Position numbers and translations under genes: made by a program. 64,000 nt of DNA, from positions 2,818,322-2,882,321 of the forward strand of contig OY735237.1 of NCBI GenBank assembly GCA_963457665.1, in the 5' to 3' direction. Source of the DNA: Thysanoteuthis rhombus (taxonomy: Eukaryota > Mollusca > Cephalopoda > Oegopsida > Thysanoteuthidae). Below, in pieces: positions 45,395 through 54,959 of the stretch. Position 1 is the stretch's first letter. Each line of letters begins with the position of its first letter. The notes below the pieces were generated by a model. That model was not told the origin of the DNA and ran no database searches. It saw only the letters and a list, made by a program, of their open reading frames with translations.

Positions 45395-46370
45395 GTAAGA
45401 TCACCTTCGACTCCATAAAGTTAATTTGTTTAGTATGATTTTTTTCTTAAAAAAGTTATTTTTATATTTCAATTTTGCAATTAATTGGCAAGAGAGGCAA
45501 AGTAAAGCAAAAGAGCAAAGCTGATATGTGAACAAACTGTACATAGCTGGGAAGATTTGGAAGGGGGATAGGTGGATAACATAGGGTTGCCAAATTGGCC
45601 ATTTTTCTGACTGATTTGTTTCTAGTTTAGCTGACAAAAATCTACCTTTAATTTCTAAAGCTTTTTTGAAGATGGTGGGTGCATCTAAATTGAATTCATG
45701 GTCTTTTTTTTCCAGATTGAGGTTGGTTCATTCAACTATTTCATTTTTGCAGTAATTCGAAATAATTTGACAGGTTAATTCAGTGGATAATTCGCAGATT
45801 CATATATAACAGATTCATACATCATTTTTTTTTTATGGATGCTCTGCTAGCAACGCTCAGGGTGCTGGGTTTTTTAAAATGAGATCTGGGTTTTATAATA
45901 CCTGTCTGAGATTTGTTATTGTTTTTTACTTCAAAATTTAATGAATTCAAGATAAAGTAGTGCCCTTACACAGACCATGGCTGGCCTTGCTTATGCTGCA
46001 CGCATACCATTACTACTTCCTTGCCCTGTTTACGATATTCAAATTAGACACCTGGAGTGGCCTCACTCTTTTCAACCTGCACTATTCTGCATATAGCTGG
46101 GGGATAGATGGTTTCATGAAAAGTCTGATAATTTGGTCAGTAAGTTACCTATTTATTTCATTGTTGTGTTTAATTGTTCATTCATGGACATGAAAAATCT
46201 TTACTTCCCAGTCCTTCCAGGGTTTAGTAGCGAATTCGAACCAATTAGAAATTCATCTTTACTAAGTTGATAAGTCATAAAACTAGAGCAAGTTGTAAGG
46301 AACAAATCTTTTTTCTTCCTTTGTTGTCATTGACAGTACAGGCGTTGGAGTCGAAGCGAAGGTGTCTGAA
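45395..46370. other. Possible intron of the signal-peptide gene; dispersed motifs
   Basis: Contains the inverted copy of the short 'ttgccaaattggcc' motif at 45583-45602 and the inverted partner (46207-46256) of the 50-bp repeat at 34076-34125. A plus frame at 45960-46193 is rich in aromatic and Leu residues, with no family match. Otherwise nothing. Confidence 0.4.
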
Positions 46371-46374
46371 ATGC

Positions 46375-46875
46375 TTTTGAATCAATATGGCTTGGAGAGT
46401 ACCAAGGAATGATTATGTAGACCGGGTTCAGTGTGTTGACCAAACTGCCAAGTTGCGTGTGTGACTTGGGGTTATTCCCTGACGCTGGCAGACACTCGAC
46501 GGACAGACCATGAAAGACAGAGAACACGGAGTTTTATCCATGCGTGTTTCCTAGAGTAAAAAGATTTAGGAGAGATCGTCGTAACTATTGGACAGTAAAA
46601 AGCATTGCCATTTTATTCATAGGATGTGTATACGCGTTTGGAGCATTTGGTTAGGACACAGTTGAGTAGCTGTGGGTATTGAGATGGCTCTACAATGATG
46701 AAGTTAGTACAGAGATAGGTTACGATGGGAAAATGGTCAAGATCGGATCGACCGGGAGGTTGATGAAATGATACCAATTTTAGGGAGGATGAAAGAGAGA
46801 GAAAGAGTTGCCGGTAACAAATGCCGAGGCCAAAAGTGTAACCAACTAGGAGTGCTCGTGCCAATGAGCGTTTGA
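46375..46875 (-). repeat. Dispersed repeat of about 500 bp, copy 1 (inverted partner at 50222-50740)
   Basis: Read on the minus strand it matches 50222-50740 over nearly its whole length, including 'cggtcgatccgatctt', 'aacctatctctgtactaact', 'aacacgcatggataaaact' and 'catggtctgtccgtcgag'. A minus-strand frame (46613-46864) containing PPGRSDL and VTYLCTNF ends with a stop at the same place as in copy 2. The repeat looks more GC-rich than the region. The two copies form a large inverted pair about 3.3 kb apart. Confidence 0.75.
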
Positions 46876-48175
46876 CAAGAGACTTTTATTGAGGGTCGTC
46901 GAAGGAAATAACGTTTTTGATATCTAGCTAAAAGGAGGTTTTCGTATTTAACTCCTGAGTGAAAGTATAGGGGGTGCTACGGTCCGGAGGGTTGCAGATA
47001 GGTGTAAGAAATAGACAAGCAAAAGAAAGTAGATAGAAATCTAAGAAGGTTTCAACAACGTGATGGAAAAAATCATGGACAAGAATTTTGCAAAAAATCG
47101 ATTACAAAGAGTTGCAATGTGTCAACAAAGGTTTGGCTGATAAGCCAAATAGAGTCGCTAAACGAAATGGTCATGTAGTCTTCGAAATAAAACAAAATGT
47201 CTCTGTTTTTCAGGTGAATGCTGTGTAGAAAATTATGTTTGCAAAATTGTTCGAAAAATTTGTGTTCGTGTATCACAAATTCGCGTGAGCAAAACTTCAG
47301 CAAATAATCACATAAAAGGATAATTGTGTAAATATTACTGTGTGAATGTAGACAGCAAATGGAGCAGTATTGTATATATGTATGAAAAGTTTGGTCATGC
47401 AAATGTGTATCGGTGCTTGGCAAAAGGAGTGCTAATTTGAAGTAGTGTTCATACAAGCGTGTGCGCGTAGAAGTCGTCTACCATGGTACTAGTTGTTGTT
47501 GTAGTCGGTAACCACAATAAATATGTTGTCTGTCAAAGCATCAGAGCTGAATTCAAAGAAATGTGTCCATTGTAAAATGATCGGATGTTTTTGATGGAGA
47601 ATCTGTTCTTGCATTGAGACGAATGATGATTTCTTGAAATCTTGAGTTGAAATAAGTTTTTTTTGGGGGGGGGCATTCTGTAGAAAAACTTTTGCATGAA
47701 GTTGTAAAAGGAGTCACTGTTGGAGAATCTCTTCGCCGTTGGGGTGAAAGTTCCTGATTTTCGAGAGTTGAATTTGAATTTTGAAAGAGCGTTTGTTTTT
47801 AGATTCACCTTCGAAATTTACGTCGTAGAAACTCTCAAGACTTTGTGCCTGAGTGCATATCAAAACAGCTTGAGATTAGTTGAGGCTTTGAAAACTTGAA
47901 AGTTTGATACTACAATTATTAAAAACAAATTACTTTTAAAAAAAGCTTTAGACTCCTTAGTGCTGATCTATTCATAAATAACCCTGCCATTTTGGGTGGG
48001 TATATTCTCGTAGAAGTAATAGTAGAAATAGTAAAAAAAAAAAAGTTCTTGATGGTAAATATGAATGTTCCCGAGGATAAAACATTATTGTCAGGGAATT
48101 CGAGAAACTCTCAAAATATAAAGACACTGGAATACAAATCAGTAAAATGTGGCAACTCAGGACCAAGAAAACAGG
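46876..48175. other. Less AT-rich stretch, no gene assigned
   Basis: Several minus-strand frames of 80-130 codons (47073-47456, 47533-47808, 47972-48367) are open, without recognisable domains. CG dinucleotides look more frequent than in the flanks. The stretch lies between a 500-bp repeat and an RTE copy, so it may be part of a larger inserted element. Confidence 0.35.
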
Positions 48176-48434
48176 AGTTTGAGAAATCATAGAATCTATT
48201 AGAAAACTTGGATGGCAATGGACAGGCCATGTTGCAAGAATGACGAACAACTGATGGACATCACGACTCACAACATGGATCCGAAGAGATCTCATACGAA
48301 ACCCAGGCCGACAGAATACAAGATGGAGAGATGAACCAGACAAATTTAAGAAGTACTGGCTCCGCAACGTTCACGATAGAGAACTGTGGCGAATCCTAGG
48401 GAAGGTCTATGTCCAACGACGGACGTTAAAAGAC

Positions 48435-48472
<38 letters not shown>
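48176..48472 (+). mobile_element. 5'-truncated RTE-type LINE, copy 2
   Basis: It matches the last 300 bp of the copy at 18800-19563: 'ggcaatggacaggc', 'gttgcaagaatga', 'caagatggagagatgaac', and 'gaactgtggcgaatcc'. It ends in (TGA)n at 48435-48472. The C-terminal ORF2 frame is broken by a stop after NNxW (TGA in 'caactgatggac'). It is in the same orientation as copy 1. Confidence 0.8.
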
Positions 48473-48476
<4 letters not shown>

Positions 48477-48769
48477 CCCTGGAATACTCAAAAAGACACA
48501 AGTAAATTAGCTGACAACATACTTGGAAAGTCCAACGTACATGAAATACAGAATATAGTTCTTACTGCACACATCAGAATTTTTTTGTCGATGTGAACGT
48601 ATGTTGCACTCCTAGCATACATCACATGTATATGTAGAAGTAGGTTTTATGAAAATGTTGTATCGTTTGCATATGCAAAAGCTCGGGTTGTCATGAATTA
48701 CTTGAGGTTGCCAGCCTTAGGTCTCCGGTTCAGACCCGTTTGGTGACTTACATAAACTGAAATCAAAGC
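48473..48769. other. Unassigned spacer
   Basis: Nothing certain. 'gtctccggttcagacccg' at 48721 resembles a B box, but no A box was identified. Confidence 0.4.
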
Positions 48770-48794
48770 CGCCACCACCACCACCACCACCACC

Positions 48795-48826
<32 letters not shown>

Positions 48827-48830
48827 CAAC

Positions 48831-48871
<41 letters not shown>
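48770..48871 (+). repeat. Compound trinucleotide microsatellite
   Basis: Runs of CCA, then ACA, then ATA follow without interruption. Each run is one substitution from the next, so the tract probably grew from one repeat by mutation and expansion. Confidence 0.95.
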
Positions 48872-48872
<1 letters not shown>

Positions 48873-49004
48873 CTATGTTTACTAATCATTGTAAATAGAG
48901 AAGGATCAGTAATCATAACCCAAACAGCCTTTTAAACTGATTTTGTTGATAAAAACGACAATAATAATGATCACTACTCGATTGACTATGTAGCATATGC
49001 TACT

Positions 49005-49440
49005 GGCCCCCAAATTTCAAGGGACCCCGCTGATAGCAATATTGGCCCCAAAATTTCAAAGGACCCTGCTGATAGCAATATTGGCCCCAAAATTTCAAGG
49101 GACCCCGCTGATAGCAATATTGGCCCCCAAATTTCAAGGGACCCCGCTGATAGCAATATTGGCCCCAAAATTTCAAGGGACCCCGCTGATAGCAATATTG
49201 GCCCCCAAATTTCAAGGGACCCCGCTAATAGCAATATTGGCCCCAAAATTTCAAAGGACCCCGCTGATAGCAATATTGGCCCCAAAATTTCAAGGGACCC
49301 CGCTGATAGCAATATTGGCCCCCAAATTTCAAGGGACCCCGCTGATAGCAATATGGGCCCCCAAATTTCAAGGGAAACCGCTGATAGCAATATTGGCCCA
49401 AAAATTTCAAGGGACCCCGCTGATAGCAATATTGGCCTCA
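49005..49440 (+). repeat. 39-bp minisatellite, 11 units
   Basis: The unit 'ggcccccaaatttcaaggga' plus 'ccccgctgatagcaatatt' repeats eleven times with very few changes and no spacers. Because 39 is divisible by three and the unit has no stop in some frames, both strands are open over the whole array. The plus reading repeats APKFQGTPLIAIL, the minus reading ILLSAGSLEIWGP. A real protein is unlikely, as no start context, splice sites or flanking coding sequence accompany it. Confidence 0.95.
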
Positions 49441-50221
49441 ATTTTCATAAACGACTCGGTGTTTAAGGTTTGCAATTTCAACCAATTGTCACATTTAATT
49501 AGAGTTATCATTTCAAGTCAGTAAATAATTGGAGTCTGCTATCTCTCTTATACAACGCATACCCACGAAGATATTTGAAACTGATTTTATAGTCATTGCT
49601 AAATAGTCAAAATCAAAAAGTTATTCCATTACGAAAGTATCATATTCTTCATATTGTCAGGCAAATAAAACAAGTACTATACCATGCCAATGAAAAATTA
49701 CGTTTTCACATGATGTGTATTTAGGGACCTTTTATAAAATTGCACACAGGTCCCGAAATAGCTTAATCGAGCACTGATGACGATGATGATGATAATAGAA
49801 AAAGAACAAGAAGAACGAGAAAAGGATTGATGAAGAAGAAAGAGAAGGAATAGCTGAAAGAGAAGAAGAAATGGGTAAGATATGAAAAATATCTGGAATA
49901 AAAAAATATTCAAATACTGAAAAGAAGAAGAGATTGGAACGACCAGGAAGATAATGTATAAATCCATCTTGTATTGTTGGAAAGACCTGCAAACAAAAGA
50001 AGAGACAATTAAAAACTGATTGATGATCGGACTGATGAGTGACATCTGATGTGAAGGCAACAAGTGGCAAGTGACTAACAAAACCTCTTTATTAGTAAAT
50101 ACTAATGTACTGCCCCCCATACTTTTAGTTAAGAATTAAATACGAAACTCTTCTTTCAGCTAAATATCGAAAACGTCACTTCCTCCACCGACCCCTATAG
50201 AACCCCTGGATGCAAATGTTC
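49441..50221. other. Intergenic; purine-rich tract
   Basis: A GA-rich tract spans 49790-49940 (for example 'aagaagaacgagaaaagg'). It explains the long minus-strand Ser/Phe/Leu-rich frames there. No gene seen. Confidence 0.5.
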
Positions 50222-50284
50222 CAAGGCTCATTGGCACCAGGGACCCCTAACTGGTCATGCCTCTGGCCCCGGCCTTTGGTCGGA

Positions 50285-50325
<41 letters not shown>

Positions 50326-50740
50326 CCTAAGATCATTTCGCCGACCTCCTGGTCGATCCGATCTTAAACATTCTTCCTCCGTGACCTATCTCTGTACTAA
50401 CTTTGCCCATTTCCCTTCACTGATATCGAACCTTATACATACGCACAGCTACGCTGTTATGCCACCGTATCTTCACCACATGCTCCGAACGCGTATCACC
50501 TCTCACTCTCGTGAATGAAATGGCAAGGCTTTTTACTGTCTGATAGTCACAATAATCTTTCTTAAATTTCTTCTGGAAACACGCATGGATAAAACTCTAT
50601 GTTCTCAGTCTTTTATGGTCTGTCCGTCGAGAGTCTATCAGCGCCAGAGAATAGCCCAAATTCGCGTACACAACTTGGCAATATGGCTCGCACACTGAAT
50701 CCAGATTCCATGTATTACCTTGGAGCAACCAAGTGAGTGA
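50222..50740 (+). repeat. Dispersed repeat of about 500 bp, copy 2
   Basis: Inverted partner of 46375-46875. It contains a (CT)n microsatellite at 50286-50325 at the place where copy 1 has only 'ctctttctctctctttc'. The plus frame contains RRPPGRSDL and VTYLCTNF and stops at SRE*, as in copy 1 (SYE*). The shared frame might be a remnant coding segment of the element. Confidence 0.75.
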
Positions 50741-50917
50741 TACCACTTCAGGTGCTTGCTGCATTTCTATTTTGCATATCGCAAACGAAGACTATAAACG
50801 AGTAATGTGATATGTTGAACGGATGCAGCCGGCGTAAGGGCATCACTTACTGTCATATAAATATTTCAATACCCAAAGTTTGCATATATTATGGCATGCC
50901 ATAGTGCAGTGCAGCCT

Positions 50918-50994
50918 GTAAGCATTGCAGGATGCAGCATGACATATAAACTTTGCAGGATGCAGCATGACATGTAAACATTGCAGGATGCTCC
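50918..50994 (+). repeat. 28-bp tandem repeat, 2.7 units
   Basis: 'cattgcaggatgcagcatga' with a 'catgtaaa'-type spacer repeats almost perfectly. Confidence 0.9.
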
Positions 50995-51730
50995 TTAAGT
51001 AGTAACAGCTATAGTGTATCCGATGTCCCTTGCCGGATATCTGCATTTTGTACATAGGGTCATTCACACGTACCCGATATACATCGTTTTAGAAATCTAG
51101 CCACTTTTAGTCATTCAAAACGGAAGCTGCATAGTGTTTAATCTTAGCCATTCAAAACAATTACCGAAATGTATATTAATGAATCACCTAAATGACGTCA
51201 CTATCCAGTCATTTTTCTATTGAGACGTCATAAGTGATACGTTCTGACCAAAACATTCACCACCATATTTCGAAGAACTCCTTGGAGGACGTATTCGCAA
51301 ATTGTTCTCAACTTGTCCCCCTTTTACGAAAACCTTTAAATGATACATTTTTAATTTCATCGAAAAGTAAGCAATTATTTTGTATCGTTATTTAACTACC
51401 GACTTTGCTTTCCACTAAAAAGATTCTGGTAATCGTTAGAATAGGGTTCGTAAAAAAAGGATGTAACAGCCATGGACACATTTATTCAAGCTATTGCTTC
51501 TAACTAATTACGGAATAAATATATAATTTTGTCTGTGTAACACTTTCTGATATTTTTACAAAAAAAAAATGATGACAATAGACAATTAATCATTTTCAGT
51601 TTGCGAGAAAAAAAACTGCAAAATTTCATCAAATTATTCAGAAATCATCCAGATTCATTTTTATTTCGTTGGCGCTTATTTTCTTACAAACGGTGAAATA
51701 TACGATTATTTATTTATTACTTTTTTTTAC
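50995..51730. other. Intergenic with CRE-like site
   Basis: TGACGTCA at about 51193-51200 and CGGAAG at 51122-51127 recall the ZNF promoters, but the rest of that promoter alignment is absent and no gene follows. Nothing else seen. Confidence 0.35.
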
Positions 51731-51736
51731 ATGTCC

Positions 51737-51760
51737 ATATATATATATATATATATATAT
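51737..51760. repeat. (AT)n microsatellite
   Basis: A run of AT dinucleotides. Confidence 0.9.
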
Positions 51761-51876
51761 TATATAAATGATCATTAATTGTTATATCAAATCGAAACTT
51801 AATTTGAATTATTCTGTTACACCATGAATGTATCACTTGGTCTAGACAGCACATAATCGAATAAACAATTAAATGG

Positions 51877-51960
51877 AACTGCTGCAGGAATCGAACCAGC
51901 GACCGATAGGGTAGACACTTCAACGTAGTGTTGTTCTTACCTTTGAGTTAAATAGCAGCT
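51877..51960 (-). repeat. tRNA-like element, inverted partner of 51999-52079
   Basis: On the minus strand a perfect B box GGTTCGATTCC (51887-51897) lies below an A-box-like 'ttaactcaaagg' (51941-51952). In between, 'acact' and 'agtgt' can pair as an anticodon-type stem with a 7-nt loop. The 5' 'ctgct' can pair with 'agcag' at the 3' end. The A box is weaker than in the partner. It is probably a tRNA-derived SINE head or a decayed tRNA gene. Confidence 0.55.
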
Positions 51961-51998
51961 GGTAATGAAAAGGCCAAAATAACTGTTTCAACTCGAAA

Positions 51999-52079
51999 TA
52001 GCTGGCTCAATGGTAAGAGCAACACTACATTGAAACAGCGACCCTATCGGTCGCGGGTTTGATTCCTGCAGCAGCCCCA
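51999..52079 (+). repeat. tRNA-like element with A and B boxes
   Basis: An A box TGGCTCAATGG (52003-52013) and a B box GGTTTGATTCC (52056-52066) sit at nearly tRNA-like spacing. Between them 'gcgacc' and 'ggtcgc' (52038-52054) form a six-base-pair stem like a long variable arm of a class II tRNA. The anticodon stem is poor, so a working tRNA is unlikely. It matches the upstream element in reverse over about 80 bp, so the pair forms a 200-bp palindrome with a short centre. Confidence 0.55.
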
Positions 52080-52549
52080 TTTTTCTTTAATTGTTTCTTC
52101 TGATATATTCACCGTGTAATGACGGTAGATCATTTCAAAGAGTTTCAATATAATATAACACAATTATCAATCATTCTGTCGGATCACAAGTATCCATTTC
52201 TTAATAATACAGTTATTCAGAAAATGATTAGTTTACTAAATGTATGGTAGCTGTTAATCCGTATAAGATTCATGCTGCCGGATGCGTATGTGTACACGAG
52301 ATGTTTTGAACTTTAAAAAATTTAGACATAAGAATTATTGCCAGGCTTTATCGAGGGTTGGTAATTCACTCGACAATGTTATTAGACATAATTATTGGGT
52401 GGTTATTCATTAATTCGCACAATACAATCATTGTCTGACCGTATCGAGCATTGAGAATTCATCTGACTATGTTGTCGGACCTAATTATTGAAAGGTTACT
52501 TACTAATTTATGCAATACAATCATTTATGAATGCAAACAAATAAATCAG
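52080..52549. other. AT-rich stretch with partial tandem similarity
   Basis: 'ggctttatcgagggttggt', 'attcactcgacaatgtta' and 'gacataattattg' at 52340 recur in altered form at 52437 ('accgtatcgagcattgagaa', 'ttcatctgactatgtt', 'gacctaattattg'). This is a diverged tandem duplication of about 100 bp. Confidence 0.5.
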
Positions 52550-52830
52550 CAGTCACCTTGGACGCCATCTTGAAAATTATATCTTCCCCAGTCGTTAGAC
52601 CTTGGTTGACTTTTGATTTGTAATCAACCTCACTTTATATAAAAGAAAACTATTGGGAAAACTTGTCGTCAACGAACGATAATTGGGCATCCAAGGATTG
52701 GACTCCATCTTGGAAATCATGCCTCTCCAGTGGTCAGATTGTTGTACACTTTTAGAATGTTATCGCACACACTTGATACCACAAAAATCATAGAGAAACC
52801 TGTTGATGGGGGAGGGTTGCAGTGTTTTAT
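52550..52830. repeat. 'ccagtggtcagac' repeat family, second member
   Basis: Boxes 'gacgccatcttgaaaat', 'ctccatcttggaaatcatgc' and 'ctctccagtggtcagattg' alternate with spacers of about 100 bp. This implies a diverged tandem repeat with a period of about 130 bp. Confidence 0.5.
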
Positions 52831-53095
52831 TTTCCTAAATGCATCATAAGATGAATACGGGAAATGCAAATGCAAATGATGATGCCGTAAATTCTGGTCT
52901 GGAAGAATGCAAATAAGAAAATTGCCACCACCTAATTTTGACTAAAAGTCCTAAGGATTCCAAAAATGTAAAAATCCCAACAACTTATTCGTGAAGGTTT
53001 CCACCAATTATGGCTAGAATCAATCGTGTCTCGTCTTCCAATGGGACACAAACACAAATGAAGCTAGTCTTGCGTTCACCCCGTTAGTATGATGA

Positions 53096-53123
53096 GGAAG
53101 TGTTGCCTGAGGGCAGCACTTCC
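53096..53123. repeat. Short strong hairpin
   Basis: GGAAGTGTTGCC and GGCAGCACTTCC pair over 12 bp with one G-U, around a TGAG loop. It lies inside a plus frame (53089-53289) of unknown nature. It is too short for an animal pre-miRNA. Confidence 0.6.
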
Positions 53124-53819
53124 AAATTACTGTAAAGGGATTGATTCAGGGTACACCTCGACGCCTGCGACTAATGGTCATCTTGTGTCATACTTGCTTT
53201 CCTTGGAAGACAAACGAATGCCCTTGACTAATTTGAACAGCCAAGACAAGTTCAAATCCCTTTCCGTTTCCTCTTACTCGTCCTTGTAGTGGGTGGCAAA
53301 TTTCTGTGTCTGTGTCTATGTGTGGAGCCCTCCTCCCTCGGGCGTAAATTTTGACCGATTCACCCAAAATCAAGACAGATGGTATTTTTTTTTTTTTTTA
53401 AGTATAACAACAAAATGTGAAGGAATTACATTTCTGCACACAAACATACACGTATAGAAAGCCTTTTTTCACCAAGTATATTCAAATTTCCATATTTTTT
53501 TAGGGGATTAACTGGATTTCAAACTGATTAGACAGGTGGAAAAAAATGCAAAATCAGGTTAGACCCTTCAAAAAAGTTGTTGGGGTTCTTGCATATTTGG
53601 CACCCTCGGGGCCTCTAGTCTACATTTCTAGATGATAACATCAAAAATTGGTGATGGTAACATTTCATTTGCATTTTTTGACTCCATATTTATGACGTCA
53701 TTATTTCAGTAATTCATCTCTTCTATCACATAGTTGGATGCATTTCTGGAATTAAAAAAACAAAAACAACATATAATCCCCAAAGGATTTCTCAACGGTG
53801 GTTTAGGAGTTGATATACT
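53124..53819. other. Intergenic, no gene assigned
   Basis: The plus frame at 53089-53289 continues into this stretch and has a mixed composition (GIDSGYTSTPATNGHLVSYL) but no family match. The remainder is AT-rich with T runs. Confidence 0.4.
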
Positions 53820-54120
53820 AAATGTCTGCTGCAGTCTGACCATTGGAAAGGTATCATTTTCAAGATGACCGACAATTCCTTAAAATGTCCATTACTCGTT
53901 CACTATTCACCATAAACATCTTTCTCCAGAGATCTTTTGTAGTATCAAGGGTGCTGGATGACAAATTGAACATGCATCACAGTCTGGATTCTGGGAAGAC
54001 GTCATTTTCAAGATGGCTGCCAAATCATTTTGTTCTGATTTGGGGAGGGAGGGGGTTTTCATGAATGCAACCATATTGTTTGGCAGTCAACTTGAATGCC
54101 ATTTTCAAAATTTATAATTT
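53820..54120. repeat. 'ccagtggtcagac' repeat family, third member
   Basis: 'gcagtctgaccattggaaag', 'cattttcaagatgaccgaca', 'cattttcaagatggctgcca' and 'gaatgccattttcaaaat' are the same boxes at a spacing of about 100-160 bp, in opposite reading for the first box. Confidence 0.5.
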
Positions 54121-54955
54121 CTGTCTTTTGACAAGTTCGATACTTCTATCATTCCAAGAACTTGTCCAGCTGTTACTTCTGTCCCATTGAACTGTTTCTA
54201 AGATTGATGGATAGATAAGGAAAGAATGACAATGTGACCAATACAGTGTGAAAACCCGAGTGTACGGAGATTGTGAAATGCCAGCTTGACACCCCCTTTG
54301 TCATCAATAAAGGAAAATTGGATTGAAATTTTTTTTAAATTGAATTGATCATTAAATCATGTCAAGTTTTTTTTTTAAAGTTGGGGGTATGTATGAAATA
54401 AATCTTACTTTATCCAAAGTGGAAGTGTAAAAACGAAACAGTTGAAGACAAAAGTTCAGTCTATCATGGAAAAAGAGATTCATGTTATTTTCAAGTCCTC
54501 TTTCAGCAATGCTTAACTTTATAGGCGAAAAGTGGTTAAAAATGCATTTAAGGACAGTGATACGAAATATCAACATGTTTTCCCAGTTGCATGTTAGACA
54601 CAGAGGTATTAATATGCAGGGAGGAATATTCAACAAGCTTAGGAAATAATCTAAGTAAAAGAATAGAAGAAAGAATAGCGGCAGACAGCCCTTCAAACAG
54701 AACGTTGATATGTGCATGATTGTAAAGATGCGTCTCTCTGACAGCACTTGGACAACTGACTCGTTGAATTTAGCAAATCCTTGGTTTGGTGGTTGGTGAA
54801 ATCAACCAATCAGAGAACGCATTAGAACATAGATGCGTTACTAAGTTGGAAAACGAGTTATGAAAACTTCAACTCCATATTATATATAAAAATTTTTTTT
54901 AATTTGTCATGTAATTTTACGCAAAATTAATCCCTTTGTGTTCAGGATCTTTTTA
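54121..54955. other. Intergenic, no gene assigned
   Basis: A minus frame of 131 codons (54352-54747) is Leu/Phe/Ile-rich, with cysteines and no motif. I do not call it a gene. Confidence 0.45.
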
Positions 54956-54959
54956 AAAT

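Noticed and set aside
48698-48916. 72-codon minus-strand frame with runs of Ile, Leu and Val
   Set aside because: It is a translation of the compound trinucleotide microsatellite at 48770-48871.
49005-49440. CRISPR-like array
   Set aside because: The units are directly adjacent without unique spacers, and this is animal DNA. It is a minisatellite.
48997-49524. 175-codon repeat protein on the plus strand
   Set aside because: The frame exists only because the 39-bp unit is divisible by three and lacks stops. The opposite strand is equally open, and no start context or flanking coding sequence was found.
50995-51300. A fourth ZNF-type promoter with TGACGTCA and CGGAAG
   Set aside because: The order and spacing differ from the three aligned promoters. 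The conserved exon and GTAAGTA donor are missing, and no zinc-finger exon follows on either strand at a suitable distance.
51999-52079. Functional tRNA gene
   Set aside because: A and B boxes are good, but no regular anticodon stem with a U before the anticodon can be drawn and the acceptor pairing is poor. A tRNA-derived repeat fits better.
54352-54747. 131-codon minus-strand membrane-like protein
   Set aside because: The hydrophobic residues follow from AT-rich sequence read with T-rich codons. No signal peptide logic, splice sites or repeat partner.
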